DNA of 64,000 bases, taken from NCBI RefSeq assembly GCF_019457595.1, contig NZ_CP080419.1:310001-374000 (forward strand). Direction: 5' to 3'. Below, piece by piece: positions 26,980-36,600 of the stretch (the stretch's first letter is position 1; each line of letters begins with the position of its first letter). A program made the position numbers and the translations under genes. The DNA comes from Shewanella psychrotolerans (lineage in GTDB: Bacteria; Pseudomonadota; Gammaproteobacteria; Enterobacterales; Shewanellaceae). Below the pieces are notes generated by a model, which searched no databases, had not been told where the DNA came from, and worked only from the letters and a program-made list of their open reading frames with translations.

Positions 26980-29372
26980 TTGTCAATCCTTGTAAAAGTG
27001 TAAATAAGCGGCGAGAGCAAGAAGGTGACTGCAATGCCGAGTAGTAATGTTAAGCCAAAGTAATGAATAGCGGGGGTCTGACTAAAGGCCAATAGGCCGA
27101 ATGCCATTAATGTGGAGCAAGCAGACATAAATACCGCCATCATAACCCCTGAGCCTTGTTTGCTTTCGGCGAAAAACAGGCTGTAATCTACCCCAATGCC
27201 AAAGACTAGGATCAGGGCGAGTGCATGAAACAGGGTTAAGGGGGAATCAAATAGTCCAAGCATCGCTAACGTCATTATTGCCGCCAAGGTAGGGACGGCG
27301 GTTACTCGCATCGCGAGCTTAAATCCAAAGCGCAGTGAGAATATCGCCCCTGCAATCAGCAAGGCGAGAACCAGCAGACCTAAGGTGAGACTGCGGTACT
27401 TAGCCATCACCTCGGAGATATCCGCGACCTTATCTATCAGTTGGGTATGGGCTATCGGGGTAATGATTGTTTGTAGCTGGTTTAGATCTTTGATCCCGCC
27501 AAGCAAGACTATTGCGCCATATTGATGCTCATTGTCTTTTGGTGCTAACCAAAGCGGAGTAAATAGGCGACCCGCTGGTGAATTGAGGAAAGCCACTGGC
27601 TCAATGAACCGATCTTGACTCTGGGCGTATTGGCGCTTTATCTCTAGGGCAAGTGTTTCATCTAACCCCAATCGGCTCAGTGAGTTATCTATTTGGCTAT
27701 AGATTAACCCTTGCAGTTGGTAGTTATCTTGTTGCCTTGCGTGGCTAGGAATATAGCTGGCTAAGTTAATAGCATTACCAATGACACCATCTTGTTTAAG
27801 TTTGTTAAGTGGAGTGGTGAGAGTTTCTAAATTTTGTAATAGCTGCTGTGGGGTATCACCTCTTACCAATAGAAACTGATTATCGGTACCACCGCTAAGC
27901 AGTTGACGTAAGGCTTGTTCCTGCTTGAGCACCTTATCGGGGCTTTGCTGTAAAGAACGAATGTCGTCATCGATATCGAGTTGACATAAACCGATTAGGG
28001 TTGCCAAGGAGAGCGTCGCAAGCGTGGCGAATACAAAAGGGCTTTGCTTGGCGTAATTGAGTTTGGCTAGCCAAGTTAAGTAAGCTGTTGCCAAATTAAG
28101 TGGCCGAGGGCGAGGTGTTAGGCTGCTGTTGGCGAGCTTTGGGTAGGCCAACACTAGCGTTAAGAATGCCCCGATAAGCCCTGCCGCACAAAAAACAGCA
28201 ACTTGCTGCATACCTGGAAATGGCGTGAGCCCTATTCCTAGGTAAGCTAAAACTGTCGTCAGCAGTGCTAGTAAGGCTGCTGGGAATACATGACTGACCG
28301 AAGCCGTTGCAGTGTCATCGGTATTGCTGAGCCGTTCACAGTAAAAATGAAAGCTGTAATCGATCGCTATGCCTATTAAGCTGGTACCAAAAACTAAGGT
28401 AAGTAGGTGAAGCTCGCCAAAGATAAACAGGGTTGAAACCGTTGCATATAATAAACTGGTGGCGATGGTAAGGCTGGCGATAACTAATGGAAAAATAGAG
28501 CGAAAGGCGAACCACACTAAGGCAATGACGCCGATGAGAGAGGCTAACCCAAGAGTAGAAACTTCTGCTTTGGCTTGCTCTGTTGCCGCGCTAGCATGAA
28601 ATAGCGCTCCCGCCTTGAGTACTTCTAATTGCGCGTCTTGATCTAACTTGGCAGCCACCGAACTAAGTGCGTTCTCTAAGGCGGTATTTTGCGCTTGCTG
28701 CACGTTAGGATTGAAGGCACTACCAATACCTTTTGCCATCACGATAGCTGCGTGCTTGATGTTTCCTGATCCGTCGGTGACGGAGGTGAGTAATATTCCC
28801 TGGCTGCTATGCAAACGCTGACTTGGTGCCAGTGCCTTTAAATTATCAGGATAGAGTAATAAGGGGTCTTGGCTCAGTAGACTACTATTGGCATAACCAA
28901 AGGCATTGTACAGCTGGGATACCGTATTTGCCTCTAATCTAGATATTTGTCCATTTTCAATTAGGGTTCTTTGCTGCTCAGTCAGTAGTTTAAATCGATG
29001 GGGAAAATAGAATTGATTTAACGATTGAGCGCTATCGATATCGGCACTCTTTACTTGAGTAAAGATGTCTGGGTATCTGTGTAATGCATCGATAAGCTGC
29101 TGAGCCGCTGTGACCGCTTGGGCTTTTGTTTTAACGATTAGCGCGATATACAGCCTGTCGGCAAGCTGCTGCTCGACTCGATTGATGGCCCTCTGGGTCA
29201 ACGGCTCCTCTTGAATTTTAGGTAGCATTGCGAGGATGTCGCTTTGGACCTTAGCTCCTTGTAGCAACTGAACCGCGCCCAAAGCTGTGACCATCAGCAG
29301 TAACAGTAACCAAATAACCAGCCTACTATTTGCAGATAGTCGGTTAAGTTGATAGCGAAGAAGGGCGATCAT
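26976..29372 (-). CDS. apeM: MMPL-family exporter of the aryl-polyene cluster (ApeM-like)
   Basis: A 798-residue RND/MMPL transporter with about twelve membrane helices in two halves (starting near residues 15 and 420) and two large periplasmic loops. Family features include LIGIAIDYSFHFYCERL in the first half and FGIGVDYSLFFAESKQG in the second, the paired GxxxDY motifs that carry the proton-relay aspartate. It should move the finished APE lipid from the inner membrane. Its start overlaps the LolA-like gene by four bases. Confidence 0.9.
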   Translation of the reverse strand: MIALLRYQLNRLSANSRLVIWLLLLLMVTALGAVQLLQGAKVQSDILAMLPKIQEEPLTQRAINRVEQQLADRLYIALIVKTKAQAVTAAQQLIDALHRYPDIFTQVKSADIDSAQSLNQFYFPHRFKLLTEQQRTLIENGQISRLEANTVSQLYNAFGYANSSLLSQDPLLLYPDNLKALAPSQRLHSSQGILLTSVTDGSGNIKHAAIVMAKGIGSAFNPNVQQAQNTALENALSSVAAKLDQDAQLEVLKAGALFHASAATEQAKAEVSTLGLASLIGVIALVWFAFRSIFPLVIASLTIATSLLYATVSTLFIFGELHLLTLVFGTSLIGIAIDYSFHFYCERLSNTDDTATASVSHVFPAALLALLTTVLAYLGIGLTPFPGMQQVAVFCAAGLIGAFLTLVLAYPKLANSSLTPRPRPLNLATAYLTWLAKLNYAKQSPFVFATLATLSLATLIGLCQLDIDDDIRSLQQSPDKVLKQEQALRQLLSGGTDNQFLLVRGDTPQQLLQNLETLTTPLNKLKQDGVIGNAINLASYIPSHARQQDNYQLQGLIYSQIDNSLSRLGLDETLALEIKRQYAQSQDRFIEPVAFLNSPAGRLFTPLWLAPKDNEHQYGAIVLLGGIKDLNQLQTIITPIAHTQLIDKVADISEVMAKYRSLTLGLLVLALLIAGAIFSLRFGFKLAMRVTAVPTLAAIMTLAMLGLFDSPLTLFHALALILVFGIGVDYSLFFAESKQGSGVMMAVFMSACSTLMAFGLLAFSQTPAIHYFGLTLLLGIAVTFLLSPLIYTFTRIDK

Positions 29373-30079
29373 GGCGTGGTTACAGATTCGGGGGCCGTAA
29401 CACCCAAAAAGTAATCTAACTGCTTGTCGCTGAGCGGTGCATTGCTCAGCTGCTCAAATTTTATTTGACTGCGATCGCCGTTACTACTGAGTAGCGTCAA
29501 GCTGTCTAGCTGATGACTCCCCTGCAAAACAATGCCGCTCATCGCTTTCGCTAAGAGATTGTCTAATGGGATTAAACCCAGTTGCCAACCCTGAGCATCT
29601 TCAACAAGATGAAGACTAAATTGCTCGGCGAGTGGGGCGATATTTCCCTGTAGAAGCGCACTCATTAAGATCGGCATCATCTGCGCTAAGTTGTTGGCCT
29701 CTTGATTGTCGCTTGCCTGAGTCAGCTGCTTATTACCGTCGCTATCGATCTGTATTAAGTTGCCTTGGGTCAATATAAGTGCACTTTCAAATGGACTGTG
29801 CTGTAACCAAGCCAAGCCCAATTGTTCTTTAAAAATAAACTCCCCTTGGCTGACTAAAGGCTGCTTAAGTACCTTTAGATAACGGTACTGGGTAAATTTT
29901 CCCTGGGCGGTTTTACCTATATTTAACTGTTTTGCAAGCCGCTCAAGCTGGTCATTGTTTACTTGAGCGTTAAAGAGAGCCTCAAAAGAGGGGTTTTCTG
30001 TCGCATGGCTATACAGACTCAGCGTGCATAGCCAGCAAAGAAGTATTGGCAGTCGAAGAGTTGCGAGCAGCCTAGTCAT
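29369..30079 (-). CDS. apeL: LolA-like outer-membrane lipid carrier (ApeL-like)
   Basis: A 236-residue exported protein (signal peptide ending near SHA, residue 26). The core GKFTQYRYLKVLKQPLVSQG and FIFKEQLGLAWLQHSPF follow the LolA pattern of a periplasmic carrier that removes lipid cargo from a transporter and delivers it to the outer membrane. It begins one base after the thioesterase stop and overlaps the MMPL exporter gene, consistent with a dedicated export route. Confidence 0.87.
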   Translation of the reverse strand: MTRLLATLRLPILLCWLCTLSLYSHATENPSFEALFNAQVNNDQLERLAKQLNIGKTAQGKFTQYRYLKVLKQPLVSQGEFIFKEQLGLAWLQHSPFESALILTQGNLIQIDSDGNKQLTQASDNQEANNLAQMMPILMSALLQGNIAPLAEQFSLHLVEDAQGWQLGLIPLDNLLAKAMSGIVLQGSHQLDSLTLLSSNGDRSQIKFEQLSNAPLSDKQLDYFLGVTAPESVTTP

Positions 30080-30080
30080 C

Positions 30081-30515
30081 TTATTGCTCCTGCTTTATAT
30101 CGACAAGGTGAGCGATTTTTTCGCGAAAACAGTCGGGTGTTACAAAACAGAGCTCGTTATCAAGCATGTTAACTGCAGCTTGTATGGTGTAGCCCTTAGT
30201 TAGGCGTTTATTGCTGTCTACATCACGGACTTCATAGTTGATTTTGATGCGATTTTCCCATTCAACTAATGAGGCTATTACCTTGATCTTCTGATCGAAG
30301 CTGCTTGAGTGAGCATATTTTATCTGGGCATCGACAATAGGCCATGCATAACCAGAGGCCTGCATTTTACGATAGCCATAATCAATCTCATCGAGTAACT
30401 GGCAGCGCGCGATTTCAAAATAGCGTAAATAGTTACCATGCCAAGTAATGCCCATTGAGTCCACATCGTGGAAGGGGATGATCATCTCCAGTGAGGTTGT
30501 CAGTATTGATTTCAT
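30081..30515 (-). CDS. apeK: 4HBT-type acyl thioesterase (ApeK-like)
   Basis: A 144-residue hotdog thioesterase with the 4-hydroxybenzoyl-CoA thioesterase signature FHDVDSMGITWHGNYLRYFE, in which the aspartate is the likely catalytic residue. In APE pathways this enzyme frees or transfers the chain from the ACP. The ATG at 30515 has AAGG eight bases upstream; the ATG two codons earlier is too close to it, and longer in-frame extensions run into the ammonia-lyase gene. Confidence 0.87.
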   Translation of the reverse strand: MKSILTTSLEMIIPFHDVDSMGITWHGNYLRYFEIARCQLLDEIDYGYRKMQASGYAWPIVDAQIKYAHSSSFDQKIKVIASLVEWENRIKINYEVRDVDSNKRLTKGYTIQAAVNMLDNELCFVTPDCFREKIAHLVDIKQEQ

Positions 30516-30525
30516 TGCCATAGCC

Positions 30526-32088
30526 TTAGTGACACACTTCCCAAAGACCCTGTTGGATCTTATCAACGGTTTGTCTGAGTACACTTTCTAGCGGGCGATC
30601 TTCTATTAAGGTTTCAAAATCCTGATTCACCTGCTCTAAGGTTTTTGCCACCGAAGGGGTGAGTGACGCTTGGCACAGTTCATTTTGGGTAATCCGCAGT
30701 TTGATCCCTTGGGTCATCGCCAGTAGCGCCGCCGCGGCAACTTGTTCGGTAAGTTGTAAGACACGCATGCAATCGCGAGCAGCAATGGTGCCCATGCTGA
30801 CTTTATCTTGGTTATGGCATTCCGTTGAGCGCGAGAATACGCTGGCTGGCATAGTATTTTTTAATGCTTCAGCTGTCCAAGCTGAAACGCCGATCTGCAC
30901 CGCTTTAAAGCCATGGTTAATCGCGCGGCGACTGCCGGTGGCAGCCGATAGATTTGCGGGTAAGCCATTATTGAACTTAGGGTCCATCACCAGCGCCATT
31001 TGACGATCGATAAGATCGGCGATATTGGCAATGGTATTTTTCATCGAATCCATGGCAAAGGCGATATGGCCACCATAGAAATGTCCGCCATGGAGAATAT
31101 GCTCGCCTTCGGCATCGACGATAGGGTTATCGTTTGCGCTATTGAGTTCGGTTTCGATAAATTGGCGCATAAATGGCAGTGCATCTTGCAGCACACCTAT
31201 GATGTGCGGTGCGCAGCGAATCGAGTATCTATCTTGCAGACGGTCTGAATTACGAGGGTGTTCATGATGGTTCAAATCCTCACGGATCCACGCGGCAATT
31301 TGGTTTTGCCCAGGGTGAGGTTTTGCTGCAAAGAGAATCTCGTCGAAATGGTTGGAGTTACCTTTAAGGGTTAATGATGCCATGGCGGTAATACGACTTG
31401 CTAAGCGAGCTAAATATTGGGCTCTGTCGTAGGCAAGACAGGCCAATGCTGTCATCACCGCTGTGCCATTCATCAAGGCTAAGCCCTCTTTAGGGCGCAG
31501 CTTCAGTGGAGTGATATTCAATTTAGCGTAAACATCAGCAGTATTTTGGCGCTCACCTTGATAGATCACTTCTCGTTCACCCACTAGTACAGCGGCAAGA
31601 TAGGAAAGCGGCGTTAGATCGCCACTGGCACCGACAGATCCTTCCTCTGGAATAACGGGAGTGATATTAAGGTTAAGCAAGGTTTCGATGCGCTGCAGCA
31701 ACTCGTAGCTCACCCCAGATTTACCGATCGCAAGTGAACTGAGGCGGCAGGCCATTACGGCTCTGGCTTGCATTGGCGATAAGATCTCTCCGAGTCCACA
31801 ACCATGAAAGCGAGATAGATGCAGCGGCAGCTCGTGGACCAGATCTAATCCGACGGTGACGGTACATGAGTCGCCATAACCTGTGGTTACACCGTAAACC
31901 ACGCCCTCTTCAGCCAATAGACTATCGATGAAGCGGGCGCCCTTTTGGATATACTCTTGATAATCAGCGCTGTCTTTCAGATGTGCTTTAGCCCCCTTGG
32001 CTATCGCTACCACTTCTTCTAGCGTTAGCGAGCGTTGGCCGAACTCAACTGTAGTTGCCGATGCTGGTGTTTGAGTCGTCTGAGTCAT
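30526..32088 (-). CDS. MIO-dependent aromatic amino-acid ammonia-lyase
   Basis: A 520-residue member of the histidine/phenylalanine ammonia-lyase family. Ala154-Ser155-Gly156 (in GSVGASGDL) would cyclise to the MIO electrophile, Tyr65 in YGVTTGYG is the catalytic tyrosine, and NSANDNPIVD and the ENT-like segments are conserved. The substrate-selectivity pair, aligned by the following GxGxG text, reads Phe94-His95, unlike Ser-His in HutH. Being inside the APE cluster it probably makes cinnamate or p-coumarate as the aryl starter, not urocanate. It abuts the glycosyltransferase-acyltransferase gene. Confidence 0.9.
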   Translation of the reverse strand: MTQTTQTPASATTVEFGQRSLTLEEVVAIAKGAKAHLKDSADYQEYIQKGARFIDSLLAEEGVVYGVTTGYGDSCTVTVGLDLVHELPLHLSRFHGCGLGEILSPMQARAVMACRLSSLAIGKSGVSYELLQRIETLLNLNITPVIPEEGSVGASGDLTPLSYLAAVLVGEREVIYQGERQNTADVYAKLNITPLKLRPKEGLALMNGTAVMTALACLAYDRAQYLARLASRITAMASLTLKGNSNHFDEILFAAKPHPGQNQIAAWIREDLNHHEHPRNSDRLQDRYSIRCAPHIIGVLQDALPFMRQFIETELNSANDNPIVDAEGEHILHGGHFYGGHIAFAMDSMKNTIANIADLIDRQMALVMDPKFNNGLPANLSAATGSRRAINHGFKAVQIGVSAWTAEALKNTMPASVFSRSTECHNQDKVSMGTIAARDCMRVLQLTEQVAAAALLAMTQGIKLRITQNELCQASLTPSVAKTLEQVNQDFETLIEDRPLESVLRQTVDKIQQGLWEVCH

Positions 32089-33816
32089 CTATTTATCTGT
32101 CCTGTTTGGAGTGAGAGGGCTGCTTTTAGTGCTAGCCTCGCGCTGGAGTTCTTCATCCTTGCGCCAAAAATCGAAAAAGTTAAACCATTGCAGTGGTTCA
32201 CGTCGAGCGTAATACTCTAGCCGTGTGCTGTAGTGTTTGACTGCTTGCTCTAGGCGTTGCATACGTCCCGCTCGTGGGCCTTTTAGGCTGTCGGCAAAAT
32301 GTTCTAAGTGAACTTGATAACGTCCCTGTTCCTTAATACAAAACATCAGATAAACTGGGCAATCGAGTAGTCCTGCTAAAATAAAGGGGCCTTGAGGGAA
32401 GGGCGCCTCTTTGCCCATAAATGGCGCGTATATGACGCGGCCTTCACTATTAGAGGAGGTTCGGTCACCCGCAATAACTACCAACTCTCCCTGTTCAATC
32501 TTTTGCTGCAACAACATGGAGGTGCTAGGGCCGAGTTCAGTGACTTGGATTAGATTCAGGGCGCTATTGGGGTTGAGTTGTTTGAGCACGCGATTAAAGT
32601 TCTCGGCATTCTCTGTCAGTACCATGACGTTAACTTTCACTTTGTGCTGGTGGATAGAGATCGCTCGGCACAGCTCAAGGTTTCCCAAATGGGATACCAA
32701 TAGCACCGCGCCTTGCCCCCGTTGAAGTTGACTGGCAAGCAATTCTCGCTGAGGGAAATCCACCTGGCTTAGTTGAATTCTATCGCACCAAGCATCTATC
32801 CTGTCTAACGCAGCGTTACCGAAGGCGATAAAGTGTTTTAGGCTATAGCGCCAATCGATCTCACCTTGTAGCTGTGGATGCTTGGGATCAACTTTTTGTA
32901 CTTGCTGCAAGAAGGCTAATGATGCTGCACGGGCCGTTTTTCCCGTCAAAAAGAAGTAGCAGATCACCGGATACATGATCGCCCGGCATAGCCAGTGACC
33001 GCCAATTTTGTAGCTAGTGGCGAGAAACTTAATTCCCCAATAGCTACCGCGCTCTCCAATACGTGACCAATGCTTGTTTTGTTGTTGATCTGAGCGACGA
33101 CGGAGTAAATTGGGCAGCCGTTTGAGCATGCCAAAAAATAGTTTGGTATGCATGGCAGTGATCCGCAGATTATCTTTGACACCTTGAAAGTGGCTACTGC
33201 CATCTTCAGGGTAGATCACCTTAGTGGGTAAATGAATAACCTTCACCCCTTGCCAGTAGAGTTTGACTAAGATTTCGATGTCAAAATCCATCCGCTCACC
33301 TAAGGACTGGCTGAGAAAAAGCGCTTCAGTCTCAGCTAGCGGGTAAACCCGAAAACCACACATAGAGTCTTTAATGTCTAGGCTTAAGGTTTCAACCCAA
33401 ACCCAAAAATGGGTGATATAGCGGCCATAGAGTCGACCTTTAGGCACGGATTCATCATACTGAGGCAGACCCGAAATAAGCGCCTGCGGATGCGCTGTCG
33501 CTTTGGCTATCATGGCAGGGATGTCGTCGAGATCATGTTGACCGTCGGCATCGACCTGTAAGGCATGACTATAGCCATCGGCGTAGGCAGCTCTTAAGCC
33601 TGTGGTGACGGCTGCGCCTTTACCTCGATTAAAGGGATGATGGATCAGGGTTACCCAATCATACTGCTTGGCTAATTGAGTCAGTAGGTAGCAGGTTTCA
33701 TCATCACTACCATCATTGACTAAGTAACAGGGAAGATTGAGCGGCGCGAGGCGTTCGAGAGTTACCGTGATCGCTTGGCGATGGTTGTAATTAGGGATAA
33801 CTAAGGCTAAACGCAT
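32089..33816 (-). CDS. glycosyltransferase 2 / lysophospholipid acyltransferase fusion (ApeJ-like)
   Basis: A 575-residue two-domain protein. Residues 1-235 are a GT2 glycosyltransferase (NYNHRQAITVTLERL, VNDGSDDET, QVDADGQHD as the DxD-type block). Residues about 285-555 are an LpxL/HtrB-like acyltransferase with HLGNLELCR and the late YAPFMGKEAPFPQGP segment. This fusion occurs in APE clusters, where it may attach the aryl polyene to a sugar-phosphate or lipid head group. It overlaps the dehydratase gene by one base. Confidence 0.9.
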   Translation of the reverse strand: MRLALVIPNYNHRQAITVTLERLAPLNLPCYLVNDGSDDETCYLLTQLAKQYDWVTLIHHPFNRGKGAAVTTGLRAAYADGYSHALQVDADGQHDLDDIPAMIAKATAHPQALISGLPQYDESVPKGRLYGRYITHFWVWVETLSLDIKDSMCGFRVYPLAETEALFLSQSLGERMDFDIEILVKLYWQGVKVIHLPTKVIYPEDGSSHFQGVKDNLRITAMHTKLFFGMLKRLPNLLRRRSDQQQNKHWSRIGERGSYWGIKFLATSYKIGGHWLCRAIMYPVICYFFLTGKTARAASLAFLQQVQKVDPKHPQLQGEIDWRYSLKHFIAFGNAALDRIDAWCDRIQLSQVDFPQRELLASQLQRGQGAVLLVSHLGNLELCRAISIHQHKVKVNVMVLTENAENFNRVLKQLNPNSALNLIQVTELGPSTSMLLQQKIEQGELVVIAGDRTSSNSEGRVIYAPFMGKEAPFPQGPFILAGLLDCPVYLMFCIKEQGRYQVHLEHFADSLKGPRAGRMQRLEQAVKHYSTRLEYYARREPLQWFNFFDFWRKDEELQREASTKSSPLTPNRTDK

Positions 33817-34187
33817 TAGTTTGACGCCTCCAATTTACGACCACTAAGGGCGATACGGCCAGAGCCGAAACGTTGGTCGCCATCATAATAGGCGAAGGTG
33901 AGCTTATGCTTACTTGCATTATGGCTGATCTTTAGAAAGACTTGAGTGCCAGGCAAAATAAGCTGTTGAAACTTTAATACCTCAAGGTTTACTACTTCCG
34001 CTGCGTAACCAAATTCTTGTGCCCCTAGTTGGGTTGCCCAATCTAATTGGGTTACGCCAGGAAGTACGGCTTGCTGGGGAAAATGCCCTTTAAAATAGGG
34101 GAGTTCTGCCGTAATAGCGAGCTGCCATTTGACGCCATCATCCATTACTGTTTTGGCTATGATTGGCGGTAAACTAGACTTAATCAT
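33816..34187 (-). CDS. apeI: small hotdog dehydratase (ApeI-like)
   Basis: A 123-residue hotdog protein with the FabZ-like core YFKGHFPQQAVLPGVTQLDW, in which the histidine is the usual active-site residue. APE clusters carry two dehydratases that act as partners; this is the smaller one and the protein encoded at 23398-23904 is the other. It overlaps both neighbouring genes. Confidence 0.88.
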   Translation of the reverse strand: MIKSSLPPIIAKTVMDDGVKWQLAITAELPYFKGHFPQQAVLPGVTQLDWATQLGAQEFGYAAEVVNLEVLKFQQLILPGTQVFLKISHNASKHKLTFAYYDGDQRFGSGRIALSGRKLEASN

Positions 34188-35544
34188 GACGAAATAGCTC
34201 TTTAAGCTCCTGATATAAACGCTTGCCTTGAGTATTGATGGTGAGCGTCTCAGGATAACGCCAGCGTCTTGGTAGCGTCACCCGTTCAAACTGAGTTAAT
34301 AGATGTGTTTTTAATAGGTTATTGACCGAGAGCTTGCCTTCATCTGCGAGCATCTGCTGCCCCAGCTCTGATAACACTATGGCTGCACCGAGCTGAACTC
34401 TAGGCTGCTTTAGCACTAAAAGCGCTGCTTGTGATACCAAAGGATGTCTTTCTAATAAGGCTTCCATCTGCACTAGGCAGATACGTTTCTCTTCGATTTT
34501 AACGATACGGTCGAGTCTGCCCTGCAGCACAAATTCCCCTGCAGAAGTGATACTTATTTTATCGTCGCATTTTAGCCAGTCAGCACTATCCAAATAAGGG
34601 GATTTAAGCAGCAAAGCCCCATCGTGTTCATCTTGTTTTATTTGATGTGAGCTAAAGGCGCGCCAAGGTTGATTTTCTATACTTTGTCGACGATAAGCGA
34701 TGCCACCAGTTTCAGTGCTACCAAAGACTTCAATCGGCGGTTTACCATAGCAGTGGGCTATGTCTATCGCGGCCTGATGACTTAATGGGCCTCCAGAGCT
34801 AAATACCAGACTTGGCGAACGATATTGAGGTTGGTTTTCTAAGGCTTCAGGCAGTCGTGACAGTTGAGCAGGACTGCTGATCAGGCATAAATTAGGGAAC
34901 AAATTAGTGTAATAGGTCAGGGTTTCTGGATACTCAACTAGATCGCTCAAGAAGGGGCGACTCGCGGCCAACGGCCAGAGGATCTTAAACAGTAAACCAT
35001 AGATATGTTGATGTGAAACCGTTGAAATAACACTGCATTGTGGCAGATGTGCGGCAAAGGTCTGTTCGAGTACGCTGACCTCTGCATCAAGCTGATCTAT
35101 GGTTTTGGTGATCGCCTTAGGTTGGCCACTGCTTCCTGAGGTAAAGAGTATGAGCTCTCCCAGTTTTTCACCGTGAGGCCAAGTTGCATCGCTTAAATGT
35201 AGCTCCTTTTTAAGCGGCAGAAACACTTTACCTTCACATAGACAAGTGTCAGACAGTATGCCATCAAACTCATGGGTCAATTCGCTCAAGGTGCCCGCTT
35301 GAGTGTTGCCCGGTAGGATAAGTTGTTTACCTGCTAATAAGCCTGCGCATAGCCCTACGGCGAACAGGTCGCTGCTATCACAGGCGAGCAGCCAGCGCGT
35401 GGCTTTATGTTCGCTTAGCGCTTGATGTAAAGCCGCCACTTGTCCGGTAAAGGCACTACCAATGACGATATCATGATGATTGAAGCTGATAAGTTGCTGG
35501 CTTGATGGGCCGTGCGACAGCCAAGTTTTAAGTAACTCTGTCAT
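34180..35544 (-). CDS. apeH: adenylate-forming acyl ligase (ApeH-like)
   Basis: A 454-residue AMP-ligase. LFTSGSSGQPKAITK is the P-loop-like A3 motif, FGSTETGG is the A5 motif, and LQGRLDRIVKIEEKRI is the A7/A8 hinge. It should activate the aryl acid made by the neighbouring ammonia-lyase and load it on an ACP. I chose the ATG at 35544 because it forms an ATGA overlap with the upstream membrane-protein gene; the first in-frame start would add 11 residues inside that gene. Confidence 0.88.
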   Translation of the reverse strand: MTELLKTWLSHGPSSQQLISFNHHDIVIGSAFTGQVAALHQALSEHKATRWLLACDSSDLFAVGLCAGLLAGKQLILPGNTQAGTLSELTHEFDGILSDTCLCEGKVFLPLKKELHLSDATWPHGEKLGELILFTSGSSGQPKAITKTIDQLDAEVSVLEQTFAAHLPQCSVISTVSHQHIYGLLFKILWPLAASRPFLSDLVEYPETLTYYTNLFPNLCLISSPAQLSRLPEALENQPQYRSPSLVFSSGGPLSHQAAIDIAHCYGKPPIEVFGSTETGGIAYRRQSIENQPWRAFSSHQIKQDEHDGALLLKSPYLDSADWLKCDDKISITSAGEFVLQGRLDRIVKIEEKRICLVQMEALLERHPLVSQAALLVLKQPRVQLGAAIVLSELGQQMLADEGKLSVNNLLKTHLLTQFERVTLPRRWRYPETLTINTQGKRLYQELKELFRHD

Positions 35545-36089
35545 GACTTTTTTAACCACAATGTTCGATATAGCCACTCTCCACCGAGCAATAATCCGAT
35601 AAGCAGATATGCGATGAAGCCGTTATACAATGTCCAGATCTCTAAGCTGGCATAGCTTGCCGTGTAGAAGGCAAGTGTGCCGTTTAATATAAACAGCCCA
35701 CACCAAATTTGCGTGACCCTATTTAGATAGGGGATAGCTTCATCTGGGAGGTCTGGCTCTTTAAACCGGGCGAGCCGTTCTATCATGCTCGGTCCATGTT
35801 TAAGGGAATAACCAAACAAGGCTAACATACTAAGATTGATCACTACTGGGTAATAGAGTAACCAATCGTTACGTTTAGCGATAAAGCTACCCGCAGTGAG
35901 TCCAATACCGACTAAAACCGGTATCGCCATCGATTTGACTTGCTGCTTTAGCATAGCAAGTCGCAGTAGCAGTATTAGGCATAAAACAAGCGCGATAACG
36001 CCTGGAGGCAAATAGTTTAAGCCGAAATAAACGGCCACAGGATATCCCAGTAGCAGGATGCCAGTCACTAGTTGCAACACCACACGCAT
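35541..36089 (-). CDS. COG4648 membrane protein of the aryl-polyene cluster (ApeG-like)
   Basis: A 182-residue protein with about five hydrophobic membrane segments (for example LVTGILLLGYPVAVYFGL at the start and GFIAYLLIGLLLGGEWLY at the end). It fits the COG4648 membrane proteins regularly found in APE clusters. The function is unknown; a role in anchoring the synthase or in precursor transfer is possible. It overlaps the second ACP gene by one base. Confidence 0.82.
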   Translation of the reverse strand: MRVVLQLVTGILLLGYPVAVYFGLNYLPPGVIALVLCLILLLRLAMLKQQVKSMAIPVLVGIGLTAGSFIAKRNDWLLYYPVVINLSMLALFGYSLKHGPSMIERLARFKEPDLPDEAIPYLNRVTQIWCGLFILNGTLAFYTASYASLEIWTLYNGFIAYLLIGLLLGGEWLYRTLWLKKS

Positions 36090-36337
36090 TACTGTTTCAC
36101 TAGTCCTTCGATAGCTGAGACGACATCATCGACCGTGCGCACCGTTTTAAATTCATCGGGTTGAATCTTCTTGCCAGTTAACTGCTGCAACTTAATCACT
36201 AGATCGACAGCATCGATGCTGTCTAGGTCAAGTTCTTCATATAGCGAAGCTTCTAATGTGATATCGTCGGCATCGATTTCAAATTCATCTATTAATATCT
36301 TGGTTAGCATTGCTAGGATCTGTTCACGATTTTGCAT
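36089..36337 (-). CDS. apeF: acyl carrier protein 2 (ApeF-like)
   Basis: An 82-residue acyl carrier protein. The serine of ELDLDSIDAVDLV is the phosphopantetheine attachment site. It is acidic, four-helical in pattern, and lies nine bases downstream of the other ACP gene. One of the two ACPs is expected to hold the aryl starter or the growing polyene; which does which is not readable here. Confidence 0.93.
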   Translation of the reverse strand: MQNREQILAMLTKILIDEFEIDADDITLEASLYEELDLDSIDAVDLVIKLQQLTGKKIQPDEFKTVRTVDDVVSAIEGLVKQ

Positions 36338-36345
36338 CTTGACTC

Positions 36346-36600
36346 CTAACCACGCTGGGTTTCAATGAAACTAGCGAGACTGGCCACACTGTAAAAGTGG
36401 GCTTTAGTTGCCTCGGAATTTGCTTCAATTTTGACATCAAACTGCTTTTTAATCGCTAAGCCCAGTTCGAGTGCATCAATCGAGTCTAACCCCAAACCTT
36501 CGCCAAATAGCGGTGCATCAGATTCAATATCGTCGATGCTAACGTCTTCAAGATCTAAGCAATCAATGATCAGTTGTTTAATTTTGTTTTGTAAGCTCAT
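36346..36600 (-). CDS. apeE: acyl carrier protein 1 (ApeE-like)
   Basis: An 84-residue acyl carrier protein with the phosphopantetheine serine in GLGLDSIDALELG. The ATG at 36600 gives a normal ACP N-terminus (MSLQNKIKQLI); an upstream in-frame start adds 12 residues unlike any ACP. Its 5' end overlaps the acyltransferase gene by 23 bases. Confidence 0.92.
   Translation of the reverse strand: MSLQNKIKQLIIDCLDLEDVSIDDIESDAPLFGEGLGLDSIDALELGLAIKKQFDVKIEANSEATKAHFYSVASLASFIETQRG

Noticed and set aside
30526..32088. hutH of histidine degradation
   Set aside because: No other hut gene is present, the selectivity pair differs from HutH, and the gene is embedded in the aryl-polyene cluster.
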